Part shown: positions 9,466-16,439 of the stretch, piece after piece
Position numbering within the stretch: the first letter of the stretch is position 1
How the letters are laid out: each line of letters opens with the position of its first letter
Assembly (NCBI GenBank): GCA_947589345.1
Contig: CANQAC010000010.1
Coordinates: forward strand, 1 to 53,964
Source of the DNA: an uncultured Akkermansia sp.
GTDB lineage: Bacteria; Verrucomicrobiota; Verrucomicrobiia; Verrucomicrobiales; Akkermansiaceae
DNA: 53,964 nt
Direction of reading: 5' to 3'
Translations under genes and position numbers: made by a program
The notes under the pieces: model-generated
Database searches by the model: none
What the model saw: only the letters and a program-made list of their open reading frames with translations
Told to the model about the DNA's origin: nothing

Positions 9466-9741
9466 TTAATGACCTGCCTTGGTGACAATTCGAGACGGAG
9501 TTTCGATGGCTCCATTTTTGAACTGCTCGAAAACAGCGCGCGGATCATCGGGCGTCCTTTTTAAGGCATCAAAAATGCGGTCACGCATCTCAATGGCAGC
9601 CTGAAACGCGGCTTCTTCACTCCCGTACTGTCTGTCGGAGAAATACTTGGTGAATTGGTTCCACTTGCGGCAGATACTGAGTCTCCAACCTTGAAAGGAT
9701 GTCGTCTCGTACGTGTAGCGTGTGATATTTCTTTGGGTCAT
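9466..9741 (-). CDS. AP2-like domain small protein
   Basis: From ATG 9741 the product has 91 residues. The longer frame to 9831 has no support. The core FQGWRLSICRKWNQFTKYFS, followed by DRQYGSEEAAFQAAIEMRD, fits the three-strand plus helix plan of AP2/ERF-type DNA-binding domains (GWRxxI, KYFSD, YGxxEAAxxAAxxxRD). Bacterial proteins of this kind occur alone or in homing endonucleases and integrases. Here the domain stands alone, with a short C-terminal tail. An AAGGA lies just before the ATG. The protein may bind DNA as a small regulator or be a relic of a mobile gene. It has its own terminator and is divergent from lipA. Confidence 0.65.
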   Translation of the reverse strand: MTQRNITRYTYETTSFQGWRLSICRKWNQFTKYFSDRQYGSEEAAFQAAIEMRDRIFDALKRTPDDPRAVFEQFKNGAIETPSRIVTKAGH

Positions 9742-9940
9742 ATCCTTGGTATTATGTGTTGAATGAGTGACAGAGCTGAAGAGATATAACTCTGCCGGAT
9801 ATAATCTTGCATAAGTGGTGTTTGCAGGCAATCTAACTCGCTAAATGTTTGTATGTAAGCGGGAAAATCCACTTGTTGGAGAAGCTTATGATTCTAAGTC
9901 AGCAAGTAAGAAAGAGAGGATTTTCGCTTGCATGCACGCG

Positions 9941-9949
9941 TGATATAGT
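9941..9949 (+). promoter_or_regulatory. extended -10 promoter of lipA
   Basis: TGATATAGT is an extended -10 element (TG, one base, TATAGT at 9944-9949). No good -35 lies 17 bases upstream (TTTTCG at 9921 is the best candidate). The predicted leader is about 11 bases. Confidence 0.5.
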
Positions 9950-9966
9950 GCATAACTTTCGGAGAT

Positions 9967-10887
9967 ATGAAAGAACAAGCCCAACATAAGCCCGAATGGC
10001 TCAAGGTTCGCTTACCGAAAGGACGTGTCTTTAACCGTGTGCAACAGTTGGTGCAGGGGCAGGGGTTGGTGACTGTGTGCGAACAGGCGCTTTGTCCAAA
10101 CCGAGGAGAATGCTGGAGTCATGGCACAGCCACCTTCATGGTCTGTGGTGAGGTGTGTACACGCGCATGTGGGTTTTGCGCCACACGCACGGCGAGACCA
10201 GCGCCTTTGGACCCCACAGAACCTCAGAAAGTGGCACAGGCTGTGGCAAACATGAACTTGGAGCATACAGTGGTGACCATGGTGACACGAGATGATTTGA
10301 AGGATGGTGCGGCTGGACATATCGCAAATACGATTCGTGCGATACGAGCCGCAAGCCCGCGTACAATGATTGAAGTGCTCGTGTCAGATTTTAATGGGAA
10401 TGAGGAGGCTCTGGAGACGGTGATGGATGCTCGGCCGCACATCTTCAATCACAATGTAGAGACCGTGGAGAGGCTCACGCCTTTGGTGAGGTTCAGGGCA
10501 CAATATCGACGATCGCTGCATGTGCTGGAACGCGCAGGGCAAATGGCTCCCGGGATGGTAGAGACCAAGAGCGGTATCATGCTCGGGCTTGGAGAGACCC
10601 GGGAGGAACTTGAACGCACGATGGATGATCTCTTGGAACACGGAGTGCGCGCGCTTACGATGGGGCAGTACCTGAGACCAAGTGCGCGACACCTGCCGGT
10701 TATCCGCTATGTGAGGCCGGAAGAATTCTCAGAGCTTCGTGAAATAGCGTTGGCAAAAGGATTTGAGCATGTGGCGAGCGGTCCGCTTATACGTTCCTCG
10801 CATCATGATGCAAACTTTCGACCCGATCAGAAAATTTTGAATGCGTTGCACGCGGATTTGGTGCGACGTGGCGAAATCAGCTGTTGA
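9967..10887 (+). CDS. lipA: lipoyl synthase
   Basis: This radical-SAM enzyme inserts two sulfur atoms into octanoyl groups on E2 and GcvH proteins. Both iron-sulfur clusters are recognisable: the auxiliary cluster motif CEQALCPNRGEC and the radical-SAM motif CTRACGFC. Further family marks are TATFMVCG, VTRDDLKDGAAGH, FNHNVETV and the C-terminal GPLIRSSHHD, whose serine ligates the auxiliary cluster. The 306-residue length is typical. A GGAG lies two bases before the ATG, which is too close for a standard Shine-Dalgarno. The 3' end overlaps the convergent 848-residue gene by 11 bases. MetK in this window supplies its cosubstrate. Confidence 0.96.
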   Translation: MKEQAQHKPEWLKVRLPKGRVFNRVQQLVQGQGLVTVCEQALCPNRGECWSHGTATFMVCGEVCTRACGFCATRTARPAPLDPTEPQKVAQAVANMNLEHTVVTMVTRDDLKDGAAGHIANTIRAIRAASPRTMIEVLVSDFNGNEEALETVMDARPHIFNHNVETVERLTPLVRFRAQYRRSLHVLERAGQMAPGMVETKSGIMLGLGETREELERTMDDLLEHGVRALTMGQYLRPSARHLPVIRYVRPEEFSELREIALAKGFEHVASGPLIRSSHHDANFRPDQKILNALHADLVRRGEISC

Positions 10888-13423
10888 GCGGCAACAGCTC
10901 GCTGAGTTTAAGAAATATGGGTTCACCACGGCGCGCGGGCGTACTGCAGTCTTTATCTCCGTACGCCGTAGCGTATACCAAGTAGCCAGCAGCTTCAGGT
11001 GCCTCTTGTATGGGAAGCATCTCTTCATCACTCATGGAAGTGTCTTGTTTCGCTGGATCGGTCGAGCAGCGCACAATGATCCAGCTGAGCTTGCCTTCGT
11101 CAGCATCACGGTACCAAAAGTGGGGGAATATGTCAGGCGTGTCGTGGTAGGCGATGACAGTTCCCCCCATGTGAGCGATACGCGTGCGCAGTTCCGCGAG
11201 AGCGCCTGTCAAAATTTCCCAATGTGAGGGAGGCGGGGTAGCATCCGGAGCTGGCATGAGTTGCGGTTGCACCGGCTGGAGCGTACGCAAGTCCCACAAG
11301 TTCCATGAGTGAGTAGGTTCCGGGGAATAATTGCGCTGTGCCGGGAAAATGCAGGGGAGAAGTCCCTGCTGTCCTGAAAAGGAGAGGAATTCATCCCGGC
11401 CGGGCATTGCGGCAGCAATGGCAGATAAATTCCCCCCATTGTCAGGATGAGAAGCAACTTCAACAGCACACACGGCAAACACACGGCCGCCGTGGGTGAA
11501 AGCCATGTCGCAAAGAGATGGCTCGTCACGCATTAATTTTACCCAACGAGCGTTGCTGGAGGGTAGAACTGATTCCGGAGAGTTGGGAGGGCAGTACCCG
11601 GTGTGGCGTACCATGCATTCGCGCAGGTAGGAGGCCGCAAAAAGTTGCAAGGGCGTGTGTTCTGCCGGGTGAGGAGTAAGATGCCCTCGGAAGGGATGGA
11701 AAAATCGCGCTTTGGTTGAGCAATCTGAATCCGGCGTGAAAGAGTTGTTGACCGTCTCCGGGAGCGTTTCGATAGCACTGATTTTGTGATCTTGCACGGA
11801 TAGAATAGATGCACCCACAGGCTTGCCATAGCATGAGAGCATGTAGCAAGGTCGGCGTTCTCCGCGGTAAATGACGGTTCCTGTGTCCCAGCTCATGGCT
11901 TGCCAACTGTGCTGCTGTCGCCACAATTGTCTCCTCTCACTCATATACCGGATAAAAGCGTGTTTTGAGGAGAGTTTTGTGCCATTCATATGGCTGGTAT
12001 ATGAGAGATTGTCGCTTGCGGCGGCAGCGAATTCGGCCCACTCGTGAGTACACACGGCATTGCAGAGAATACGGCATGCGACGGCTTCGGTGAGGGCCGT
12101 ACGTGGAGGAGCAAGAGGACGTTGCGGTAGAGCCTGCTCCGGTGATGCTTCCTCTTCGAGAGCATCCGGCGAGGCGTGTAAGTGGCCGCAGCATGTGATG
12201 ATGTCGCCGGGTTGCGCACGGCAAGAGGAGGCTACTTCCGCACCGACAAAGGCGTGCAGCACAACCCGCTCCGCTTCCGGAAGGAGTTGCAGGTGCCAGT
12301 GCTGGACAGTTGCACCATCCACATGGGTTGTCGAGATGCCGGTCAAACGCGCTGTGAGCGTGGCGCGTGAGGTGAGCGAATCCTGTGAAATGGGTTTCAC
12401 CTCCATCGGTTGGTGCGGTAGTATTGAAAAGTCGATAGCTTCGTTATTCGCCCCACTTCCCTTCGTAAAATCCTTGCGCGCCTGTTCCAGCAGGGTTTGA
12501 GCGGGAGTCGGGGGATGGTTCATCAATATTCGCGCACTTTCCACCACCATACTCATTGTCCAGCGGTAACGTCGGTTTAGGAGTAAGGTTTCAGGCAGTA
12601 CGATTGACTCCAGGCATTCGGCACATAGTTTGGTGCCGGTGAGTGTTGTGAGTTCCACAAGTCCCGATTTCGGCGCATTCTTGAGGAATTGCGTGGCGGT
12701 CAAAGTGAGTACGCTGTCTGGTGTGTCGCTGTAGAAAAAGAAAGGACGGATAAAGTTCAGATGCCGCGACTCATCATCCCTGCGTACCAGCATCATGTGC
12801 GTAGGCGGGCTTCCCCCCAGTAATGCGTAAAAATCAGAGATCCCCTGAGCTCGGTTTTCAAAGAGCCCGGTTACCGAAAACTTTGGCAATTTCCCATGTG
12901 AGAGTACGTGCGGTACGAGCAGCTGCTGCATCTTGAAGAGAGCAGCGCCGCCAAACAGCGGTGTAAGAGCTAAGCCCGGGGCGCGTACATCCACGGGGAG
13001 AAATTGAGCCACATTCGCTGACCGGCTCAGCCAGTCTCTGCTCCTCCTGATCAATACGGGACCTAGCAAAAAGAGTTTTTTCTCTTCTGGGCTGAGGAAA
13101 AAACTCGCGTAAAAAATATCCAGATCTGCCGCGTAGTCATCGCATGCATCACATTGTTCCACACTGAGTGACTGTATCGCCATGGGCGATGCCGCCGCCT
13201 CGGCGAAGCAGATCAACACGCGTTGCCCGCCGGCGAGAGCTGAAAGCGTAAGACCTTCCTTCCTTGCGTCACTCAGCGAAATTTGTTGCGCCCCGGCAAA
13301 CCCGCTGGAATTAAGACGACGCAGTACAACCCTCTTGTAAGCATCAAATAGTTGGACAGAACTAAGTGGCGCCGATAAATTTTCGAGTGTGACAAGTTCG
13401 TGAACAGGAAGGGTTAAATCCAT
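10877..13423 (-). CDS. large protein of unknown function with a SnoaL/NTF2-like segment
   Basis: The 848-residue protein has no signal peptide or membrane segment and no motif I can assign over most of its length. The region around residues 460-560 reads like an NTF2/SnoaL fold (DNLSYTSHMNGTKLSSKHAF, then IRYMSERRQLWRQ, ending GASILSVQDHKISAIETLP). The flanks look like globular alpha/beta domains rich in Cys, His and aromatic residues. It starts 44 bases after the folE2 stop on the same strand without a visible Shine-Dalgarno, and its 3' end overlaps lipA by 11 bases. It is likely lineage-restricted and cytoplasmic. Confidence 0.7.
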   Translation of the reverse strand: MDLTLPVHELVTLENLSAPLSSVQLFDAYKRVVLRRLNSSGFAGAQQISLSDARKEGLTLSALAGGQRVLICFAEAAASPMAIQSLSVEQCDACDDYAADLDIFYASFFLSPEEKKLFLLGPVLIRRSRDWLSRSANVAQFLPVDVRAPGLALTPLFGGAALFKMQQLLVPHVLSHGKLPKFSVTGLFENRAQGISDFYALLGGSPPTHMMLVRRDDESRHLNFIRPFFFYSDTPDSVLTLTATQFLKNAPKSGLVELTTLTGTKLCAECLESIVLPETLLLNRRYRWTMSMVVESARILMNHPPTPAQTLLEQARKDFTKGSGANNEAIDFSILPHQPMEVKPISQDSLTSRATLTARLTGISTTHVDGATVQHWHLQLLPEAERVVLHAFVGAEVASSCRAQPGDIITCCGHLHASPDALEEEASPEQALPQRPLAPPRTALTEAVACRILCNAVCTHEWAEFAAAASDNLSYTSHMNGTKLSSKHAFIRYMSERRQLWRQQHSWQAMSWDTGTVIYRGERRPCYMLSCYGKPVGASILSVQDHKISAIETLPETVNNSFTPDSDCSTKARFFHPFRGHLTPHPAEHTPLQLFAASYLRECMVRHTGYCPPNSPESVLPSSNARWVKLMRDEPSLCDMAFTHGGRVFAVCAVEVASHPDNGGNLSAIAAAMPGRDEFLSFSGQQGLLPCIFPAQRNYSPEPTHSWNLWDLRTLQPVQPQLMPAPDATPPPSHWEILTGALAELRTRIAHMGGTVIAYHDTPDIFPHFWYRDADEGKLSWIIVRCSTDPAKQDTSMSDEEMLPIQEAPEAAGYLVYATAYGDKDCSTPARRGEPIFLKLSELLPLNS

Positions 13424-13467
13424 GTGTTGTTAGGTAGGAGAGAGAGGTAGAAAAGGAGGATACGCGC

Positions 13468-14256
13468 TCAGCAGAGATTGCGTTCTACCATGGCGTATGC
13501 GTTGTGGTTATGGATCGATTCAAAGTTTTCCGCTTCCACGCGATACCAACTAAAAGCGTTGTGCCGCTCTGTGGCAACGGCTATATTGCGTACCAAATCT
13601 TCAGCGAACACCGGATGTTTGTATGCGTGATCCGTCACATATTTCTCATCGGGGCGCTTCAGCAGGCTGTATACCGGGCTGCTGCCGCATTCCTCAATCA
13701 TGTCAATGAGGTCTTCAATCCACACCGGCGCACCGGAAAAACGCACAGAGTAGGTGACAATGCTCCGCTGGTTGTGAGCGCCGCGGTCACTCATTGCCTT
13801 CGAGCAGGGACAAAGAGTAGTGAGCGGCACACGTATGGTCAGTGTGAATTGTCCGGGCCCTTCTCGCTCCGCATCAATTTCAAAACGTACGTCATAATTC
13901 ATCATCCCGGGCAGGTGCGAGACAGGTGCTTTTTTAACGCGGAAAAAGGGAAATTCAATCTCTACATGAGCGCGCTGGGCAGAGAGCTTCTTGAGCAGCC
14001 TCGCCGGAAGATGCACGGCTGTGTGCACGTCCAGAAAATGTCGGTGCTCATGAAGCGCTTCAATGAATCTGCTCATGTGAGTTCCCTTGTATTGCTGGGG
14101 CAAATCGACCATCATCGCTATAGTAGCCACGGTCGATTGCGTGCGATTTTCCTTGTCAGAAACGACAATGGGGAAACGTATGGAACGAACGCCCACTCGG
14201 TCGATGGAGATATGGCGTGAATCCTGTTCGTTCTGTGTATCTCGCAGCTCTTTCAT
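13468..14256 (-). CDS. folE2: GTP cyclohydrolase IB
   Basis: FolE2 converts GTP to 7,8-dihydroneopterin triphosphate, the first step for folate and queuosine precursors, using various divalent metals instead of zinc only. The family motifs are present: VGVRSIRFPI, STVATIAMMVDLPQQYKGTH, MSRFIEAL, the catalytic/metal Cys in TTLCPCSKAMS, GAHNQRS and a C-terminal HNHNAYA. The 262-residue length is normal. It follows the rpsR terminator, and no clear promoter lies in the 30 bases before the start, so some readthrough is possible. No zinc-dependent folE is in the window. Confidence 0.94.
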   Translation of the reverse strand: MKELRDTQNEQDSRHISIDRVGVRSIRFPIVVSDKENRTQSTVATIAMMVDLPQQYKGTHMSRFIEALHEHRHFLDVHTAVHLPARLLKKLSAQRAHVEIEFPFFRVKKAPVSHLPGMMNYDVRFEIDAEREGPGQFTLTIRVPLTTLCPCSKAMSDRGAHNQRSIVTYSVRFSGAPVWIEDLIDMIEECGSSPVYSLLKRPDEKYVTDHAYKHPVFAEDLVRNIAVATERHNAFSWYRVEAENFESIHNHNAYAMVERNLC

Positions 14257-14286
14257 GGAGGCAAAGAGGGACTTTCGGGAAAAGCA

Positions 14287-14320
14287 AGGAGCTTGCAGAT
14301 GATACTGGCTGCAAGCTCCT
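14287..14320 (-). terminator. terminator after rpsR
   Basis: A perfect 12-bp inverted repeat (AGGAGCTTGCAG and CTGCAAGCTCCT, 10-base loop) is followed on the minus strand by TTGCTTTT. It lies 43 bases after the rpsR stop and just before folE2. Confidence 0.75.
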
Positions 14321-14363
14321 CAAAAACAACAAATCGAAATAATGCCGACGTGTACGACTGCAA

Positions 14364-14609
14364 TCAGGGAAGCAGATTAACTGCGCGCGCACGGCGTATT
14401 TCCCGCGTGATCTTGCGATGCGTCTTAGCGGAAACTCCCGTAACACGACGAGGAAGGATCTTACCCGTTTCAGAGGTAAACTTGGAAAGAAACTCTGGGT
14501 TGCACATATCCACTGCGCCAGCAGGTATGTCAATGCGGCGATGTGGCATGGACTTGTTGCAAGTGCGGAATCGAATACGACGCTCAACGCTCTTAAATTC
14601 GGTCATCAT
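14364..14609 (-). CDS. rpsR: 30S ribosomal protein bS18
   Basis: The 81-residue protein carries the S18 core [20 protein letters not shown] followed by [16 protein letters not shown] and a C-terminal LLP. The N-terminus is basic, with two Cys about 29 residues apart. It lies 39 bases after rpmG. The usual rpsF and rplI neighbours are absent, and instead it is grouped with rpmG and a DksA-like gene. The start is ATG 14609 or ATG 14606. Confidence 0.95.
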   Translation of the reverse strand: MMTEFKSVERRIRFRTCNKSMPHRRIDIPAGAVDMCNPEFLSKFTSETGKILPRRVTGVSAKTHRKITREIRRARAVNLLP

Positions 14610-14648
14610 GACGTAATAAACAGGTTGGAATGACGGGCAGACAGCGGC

Positions 14649-14822
14649 TTAACGCATCTCACGGTGAAGGGTGCGGCGTTTCAGGAAGGGATTGAACTTC
14701 ACCTTCTCGAGGCGTCCCGGTGTGCGAGGACTTTTCTTGTTACGCGTGGTAACGTAGCGCGAGGCAGGTTTCCCCTCTGCCTTGGCTTCCGTGCATTCGA
14801 GGATTATAATATCTCTTGGCAT
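14649..14822 (-). CDS. rpmG: 50S ribosomal protein bL33
   Basis: This short gene encodes 57 residues: [20 protein letters not shown], then [20 protein letters not shown], ending [14 protein letters not shown]. These are typical of bL33 of the form that lacks the CxxC zinc pairs (one Cys only). The start ATG is 14822-14820 and the stop TAA is 14651-14649. It begins 35 bases after the DksA-module stop, so dksA-like, rpmG and rpsR form a probable operon ending at the terminator at 14287-14320. Confidence 0.95.
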   Translation of the reverse strand: MPRDIIILECTEAKAEGKPASRYVTTRNKKSPRTPGRLEKVKFNPFLKRRTLHREMR

Positions 14823-14857
14823 GATTACGAGTTGTTGAGTCGGAGCGCTATTCTACA

Positions 14858-15817
14858 CTATTCCTCGTCGTCGTCAAGTAAAATTGTTGACTCAATGACT
14901 TTTTGCAACCCGGAAAACCCTACATCCTCTGAATTCTTAGACCGTAACGCAGAGTACGCTCCATACTGCTTTTCGTATTCTTCCTGACATTGCACCGTAA
15001 ACCGGCAAAATGGTCGAGCTTGCAGTCGTTTCCTAGGAATTGGCTCAAGTGAGAGTTCGCAGACCCCGTAGGTTCCTTTCGCAATGCGATCCAATGCCGC
15101 CTCAATCTCAAAAAGTTGTTCACGATCTTTATCAAGGCGTAGAATGGTGATATCGCGTTGCTCGGCCTCACTACCGGCATCTCCAATATGTTGACCAGAA
15201 GACGAGGATACATTGGATTCACCGCTGCGCAGATTGTCACGCGTCACATTATGCATATTAGGGAGCAACTCGTCACGCATCTGGGTAAGCACCCTTTTCT
15301 GTTCGGCGAGGAATTGCTTCCAGTCTGGTTCCGATCGCAGTTTTGCCAGTGTCGCTTTAACTTTTTTGCGGCGTTCACTCTCCTTGGACAAAATGGCATT
15401 GTTTGGGGGAGGCGTCACAATCGGTTTGTTCACAGGTCCTTTTGGCGCTGGAGAAACAGGGTTTTTCTTGGGGGCCTTTCCGGCAACTTCCGGCGCTTTT
15501 TTGCCAGCGGGAATTTTCTTCGTGGCAGGAACAGACTTCTTGGTGGCGACAGGAGACTTCTCAGAAATCTGTCTTTTTACGCGTGCCGGTGCAACATTCT
15601 TTTTCGCAGGACGAGCGACTTGAGTCAGCTTCCTCCCTTTGGCATTTGTCTTCGTGGCAACTTTACGAAGAGCAACTTTTTTTGGCGCAACAACCTTCTT
15701 TTTGGGAGTAGATTTAACGAGCTTACCCTTGCTCGGTGTTTTTCCCTTAGAAGGAGCCGGCTTGACCTTGCCGGCCTTGCCGGCTCCTTTTGCAGGAACT
15801 AATGACTTAGAATTTAC
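14858..15817 (-). CDS. DksA/TraR-family module with basic linker, read in -1 frame from the histone gene
   Basis: This frame is open from 15817 to 14858 (319 codons plus stop). Its first 128 codons have no ATG and encode a Lys/Ala/Pro/Val-rich linker of the same style as the upstream H1-like protein. The remaining 191 codons form a DksA/TraR domain: a coiled-coil hairpin (about SERRKKVKATLAKL to MRDELL), then DITILRLDKDREQLFEIEAA and the finger region YGVCELSLEPIPRKRL. The finger has three Cys (CELS, PFC, VQC) instead of four, so zinc binding is uncertain. GTG 15433 could start a short DksA-only protein, but the linker composition says the real product reads through from the gene at 15814-16212. 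DksA-like proteins bind the RNA polymerase secondary channel. The fusion would place that domain on a DNA-binding tail. Confidence 0.75.
   Translation of the reverse strand, partial: VNSKSLVPAKGAGKAGKVKPAPSKGKTPSKGKLVKSTPKKKVVAPKKVALRKVATKTNAKGRKLTQVARPAKKNVAPARVKRQISEKSPVATKKSVPATKKIPAGKKAPEVAGKAPKKNPVSPAPKGPVNKPIVTPPPNNAILSKESERRKKVKATLAKLRSEPDWKQFLAEQKRVLTQMRDELLPNMHNVTRDNLRSGESNVSSSSGQHIGDAGSEAEQRDITILRLDKDREQLFEIEAALDRIAKGTYGVCELSLEPIPRKRLQARPFCRFTVQCQEEYEKQYGAYSALRSKNSEDVGFSGLQKVIESTILLDDDEE
15751..15789 (-). other. stem-loop in the basic-linker coding region
   Basis: A perfect 11-bp inverted repeat, AAGGAGCCGGC and GCCGGCTCCTT, encloses 17 bases. In the mRNA its 5' arm starts 27 nt after the slippery AAAAAAG. 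It is GC-rich and strong. It could stall ribosomes, although that spacing is longer than the usual 5-9 nt for frameshift stimulators. No U run follows, so it is not a standard terminator. Confidence 0.5.
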
Positions 15818-16212
15818 TTTTTTTTTACAGGAGCGGGCTTCTTGGCAGGAGCGGGCTTCTTGGCGGCAACTTTCTTCGGAGCGGCCTTCTTCGGAGCGGC
15901 CTTCTTCGGAGCTGCTGCTTTTTTAGGAGCGGCCTTCTTGGTCACTTTCTTCGGTGCAGCTTTCTTAGGAGCTGCGACCTTCTTTGCAGGCTTCTTCGGA
16001 GCGGCCTTCTTCGGAGCGACCTTCTTCGGAGTTGCTGCTTTTTTGGGAGCAACCTTCTTGGTCACTTTCTTCGGTGCAGCTTTCTTAGGAGCTGCAACTT
16101 TCTTTGCAGGCTTCTTCGGAGCGACCTTCTTGGGAGCGGCCTTCTTCGGAGCTGCGGTCTTCTTGGCAGGAGCCGGCTTTGCAGCTGGCTTGGTTGTTTT
16201 CTTTGTCGCCAT
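15814..16212 (-). CDS. histone H1-like Lys/Ala/Pro-rich protein, ends at slippery stop
   Basis: From ATG 16212 (MATKKTTKPAAKPAPAKK) the frame gives 132 residues made almost wholly of Lys, Ala, Pro, Val and Thr in AAPKK/VAPKK/VTKK units, ending PAPVKKK. This is the composition of the eukaryotic H1 C-terminal tail and of bacterial HctB/AlgP-like proteins, which bind and condense DNA. The frame is open upstream to 16452, but that part is AT-rich and does not look coding. The stop TAA directly follows AAA AAA AAG. The -1 frame continues into a basic linker and DksA domain, so this may be either a separate short product or the N-terminal part of a 451-residue fusion. A 120-bp tandem repeat lies inside the gene. 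Confidence 0.8.
   Translation of the reverse strand: MATKKTTKPAAKPAPAKKTAAPKKAAPKKVAPKKPAKKVAAPKKAAPKKVTKKVAPKKAATPKKVAPKKAAPKKPAKKVAAPKKAAPKKVTKKAAPKKAAAPKKAAPKKAAPKKVAAKKPAPAKKPAPVKKK
15817..15826 (-). other. A9 slippery site for -1 frameshifting or transcript slippage
   Basis: On the coding strand the sequence is GTA AAA AAA AAG TAA. It contains A AAA AAG, the most efficient bacterial -1 slippery heptamer, known from dnaX, directly before the zero-frame stop. A nine-base A run is also prone to RNA polymerase slippage and to sequencing error. Confidence 0.7.
15890..16130 (-). repeat. 120-bp tandem repeat in the histone gene
   Basis: Two near-identical units, offset by exactly 120 bases (compare the segments starting at 15911 and 16031), encode 40 residues each with the order AAPKKAAPKKVTKK and APKKPAKKVAAPKK. 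The boundaries are approximate. Such repeats allow tail-length variation by recombination. Confidence 0.7.
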
Positions 16213-16235
16213 GGTCTTGTTGGTTTTTTCGTGTT

Positions 16236-16274
16236 GCATTGCGCGCAATGCAAAAACCGAAACATATTCGGTTT
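16236..16274 (-). promoter_or_regulatory. two consecutive hairpins in the histone-gene leader
   Basis: GCATTGCGCGCAATGC at 16236-16251 is a perfect 16-base palindrome. Directly beside it AAACCGAA and TTCGGTTT (16254-16261 and 16267-16274) form an 8-bp stem with a five-base loop. Both lie between a -10-like TATGAT (minus strand, 16290-16285) and the ATG at 16212, so the leader mRNA of about 66 bases would be structured. The palindrome could also be a protein operator. Confidence 0.55.
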
Positions 16275-16402
16275 CCTTGCTACTATCATAAAGCGAAAAA
16301 TTATTCAAGAAAAATTTAACTTTTACGCGGATTTTTTTATGCCTGTTCTGCATGCACAAAAATTTTCTGTGACGATGAGGGTGTTTTAGCATGCATTCAA
16401 CC

Positions 16403-16431
16403 TTGACGCAAACTTGAATCAAGAGTATGCT
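16403..16431 (+). promoter_or_regulatory. promoter of the M42 peptidase gene
   Basis: TTGACG, a 17-base spacer and TATGCT (16426-16431). The -10 box ends nine bases before ATG 16440, so the predicted transcript starts at or within two bases of the start codon. Confidence 0.7.
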
Positions 16432-16439
16432 CGCTGCCG

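Noticed and set aside
15433..15433. GTG 15433 as the start of an independent DksA-like protein
   Set aside because: It is kept only as an alternative. The 128 upstream codons in the same frame have coding-like basic composition, which an internal start would leave unexplained.
15842..16291. Plus-strand frame rich in Ala, Phe and Gly
   Set aside because: It is the complement of the Lys/Ala/Pro repeats of the histone gene. A repeat of GCC/AAG codons makes all frames open.
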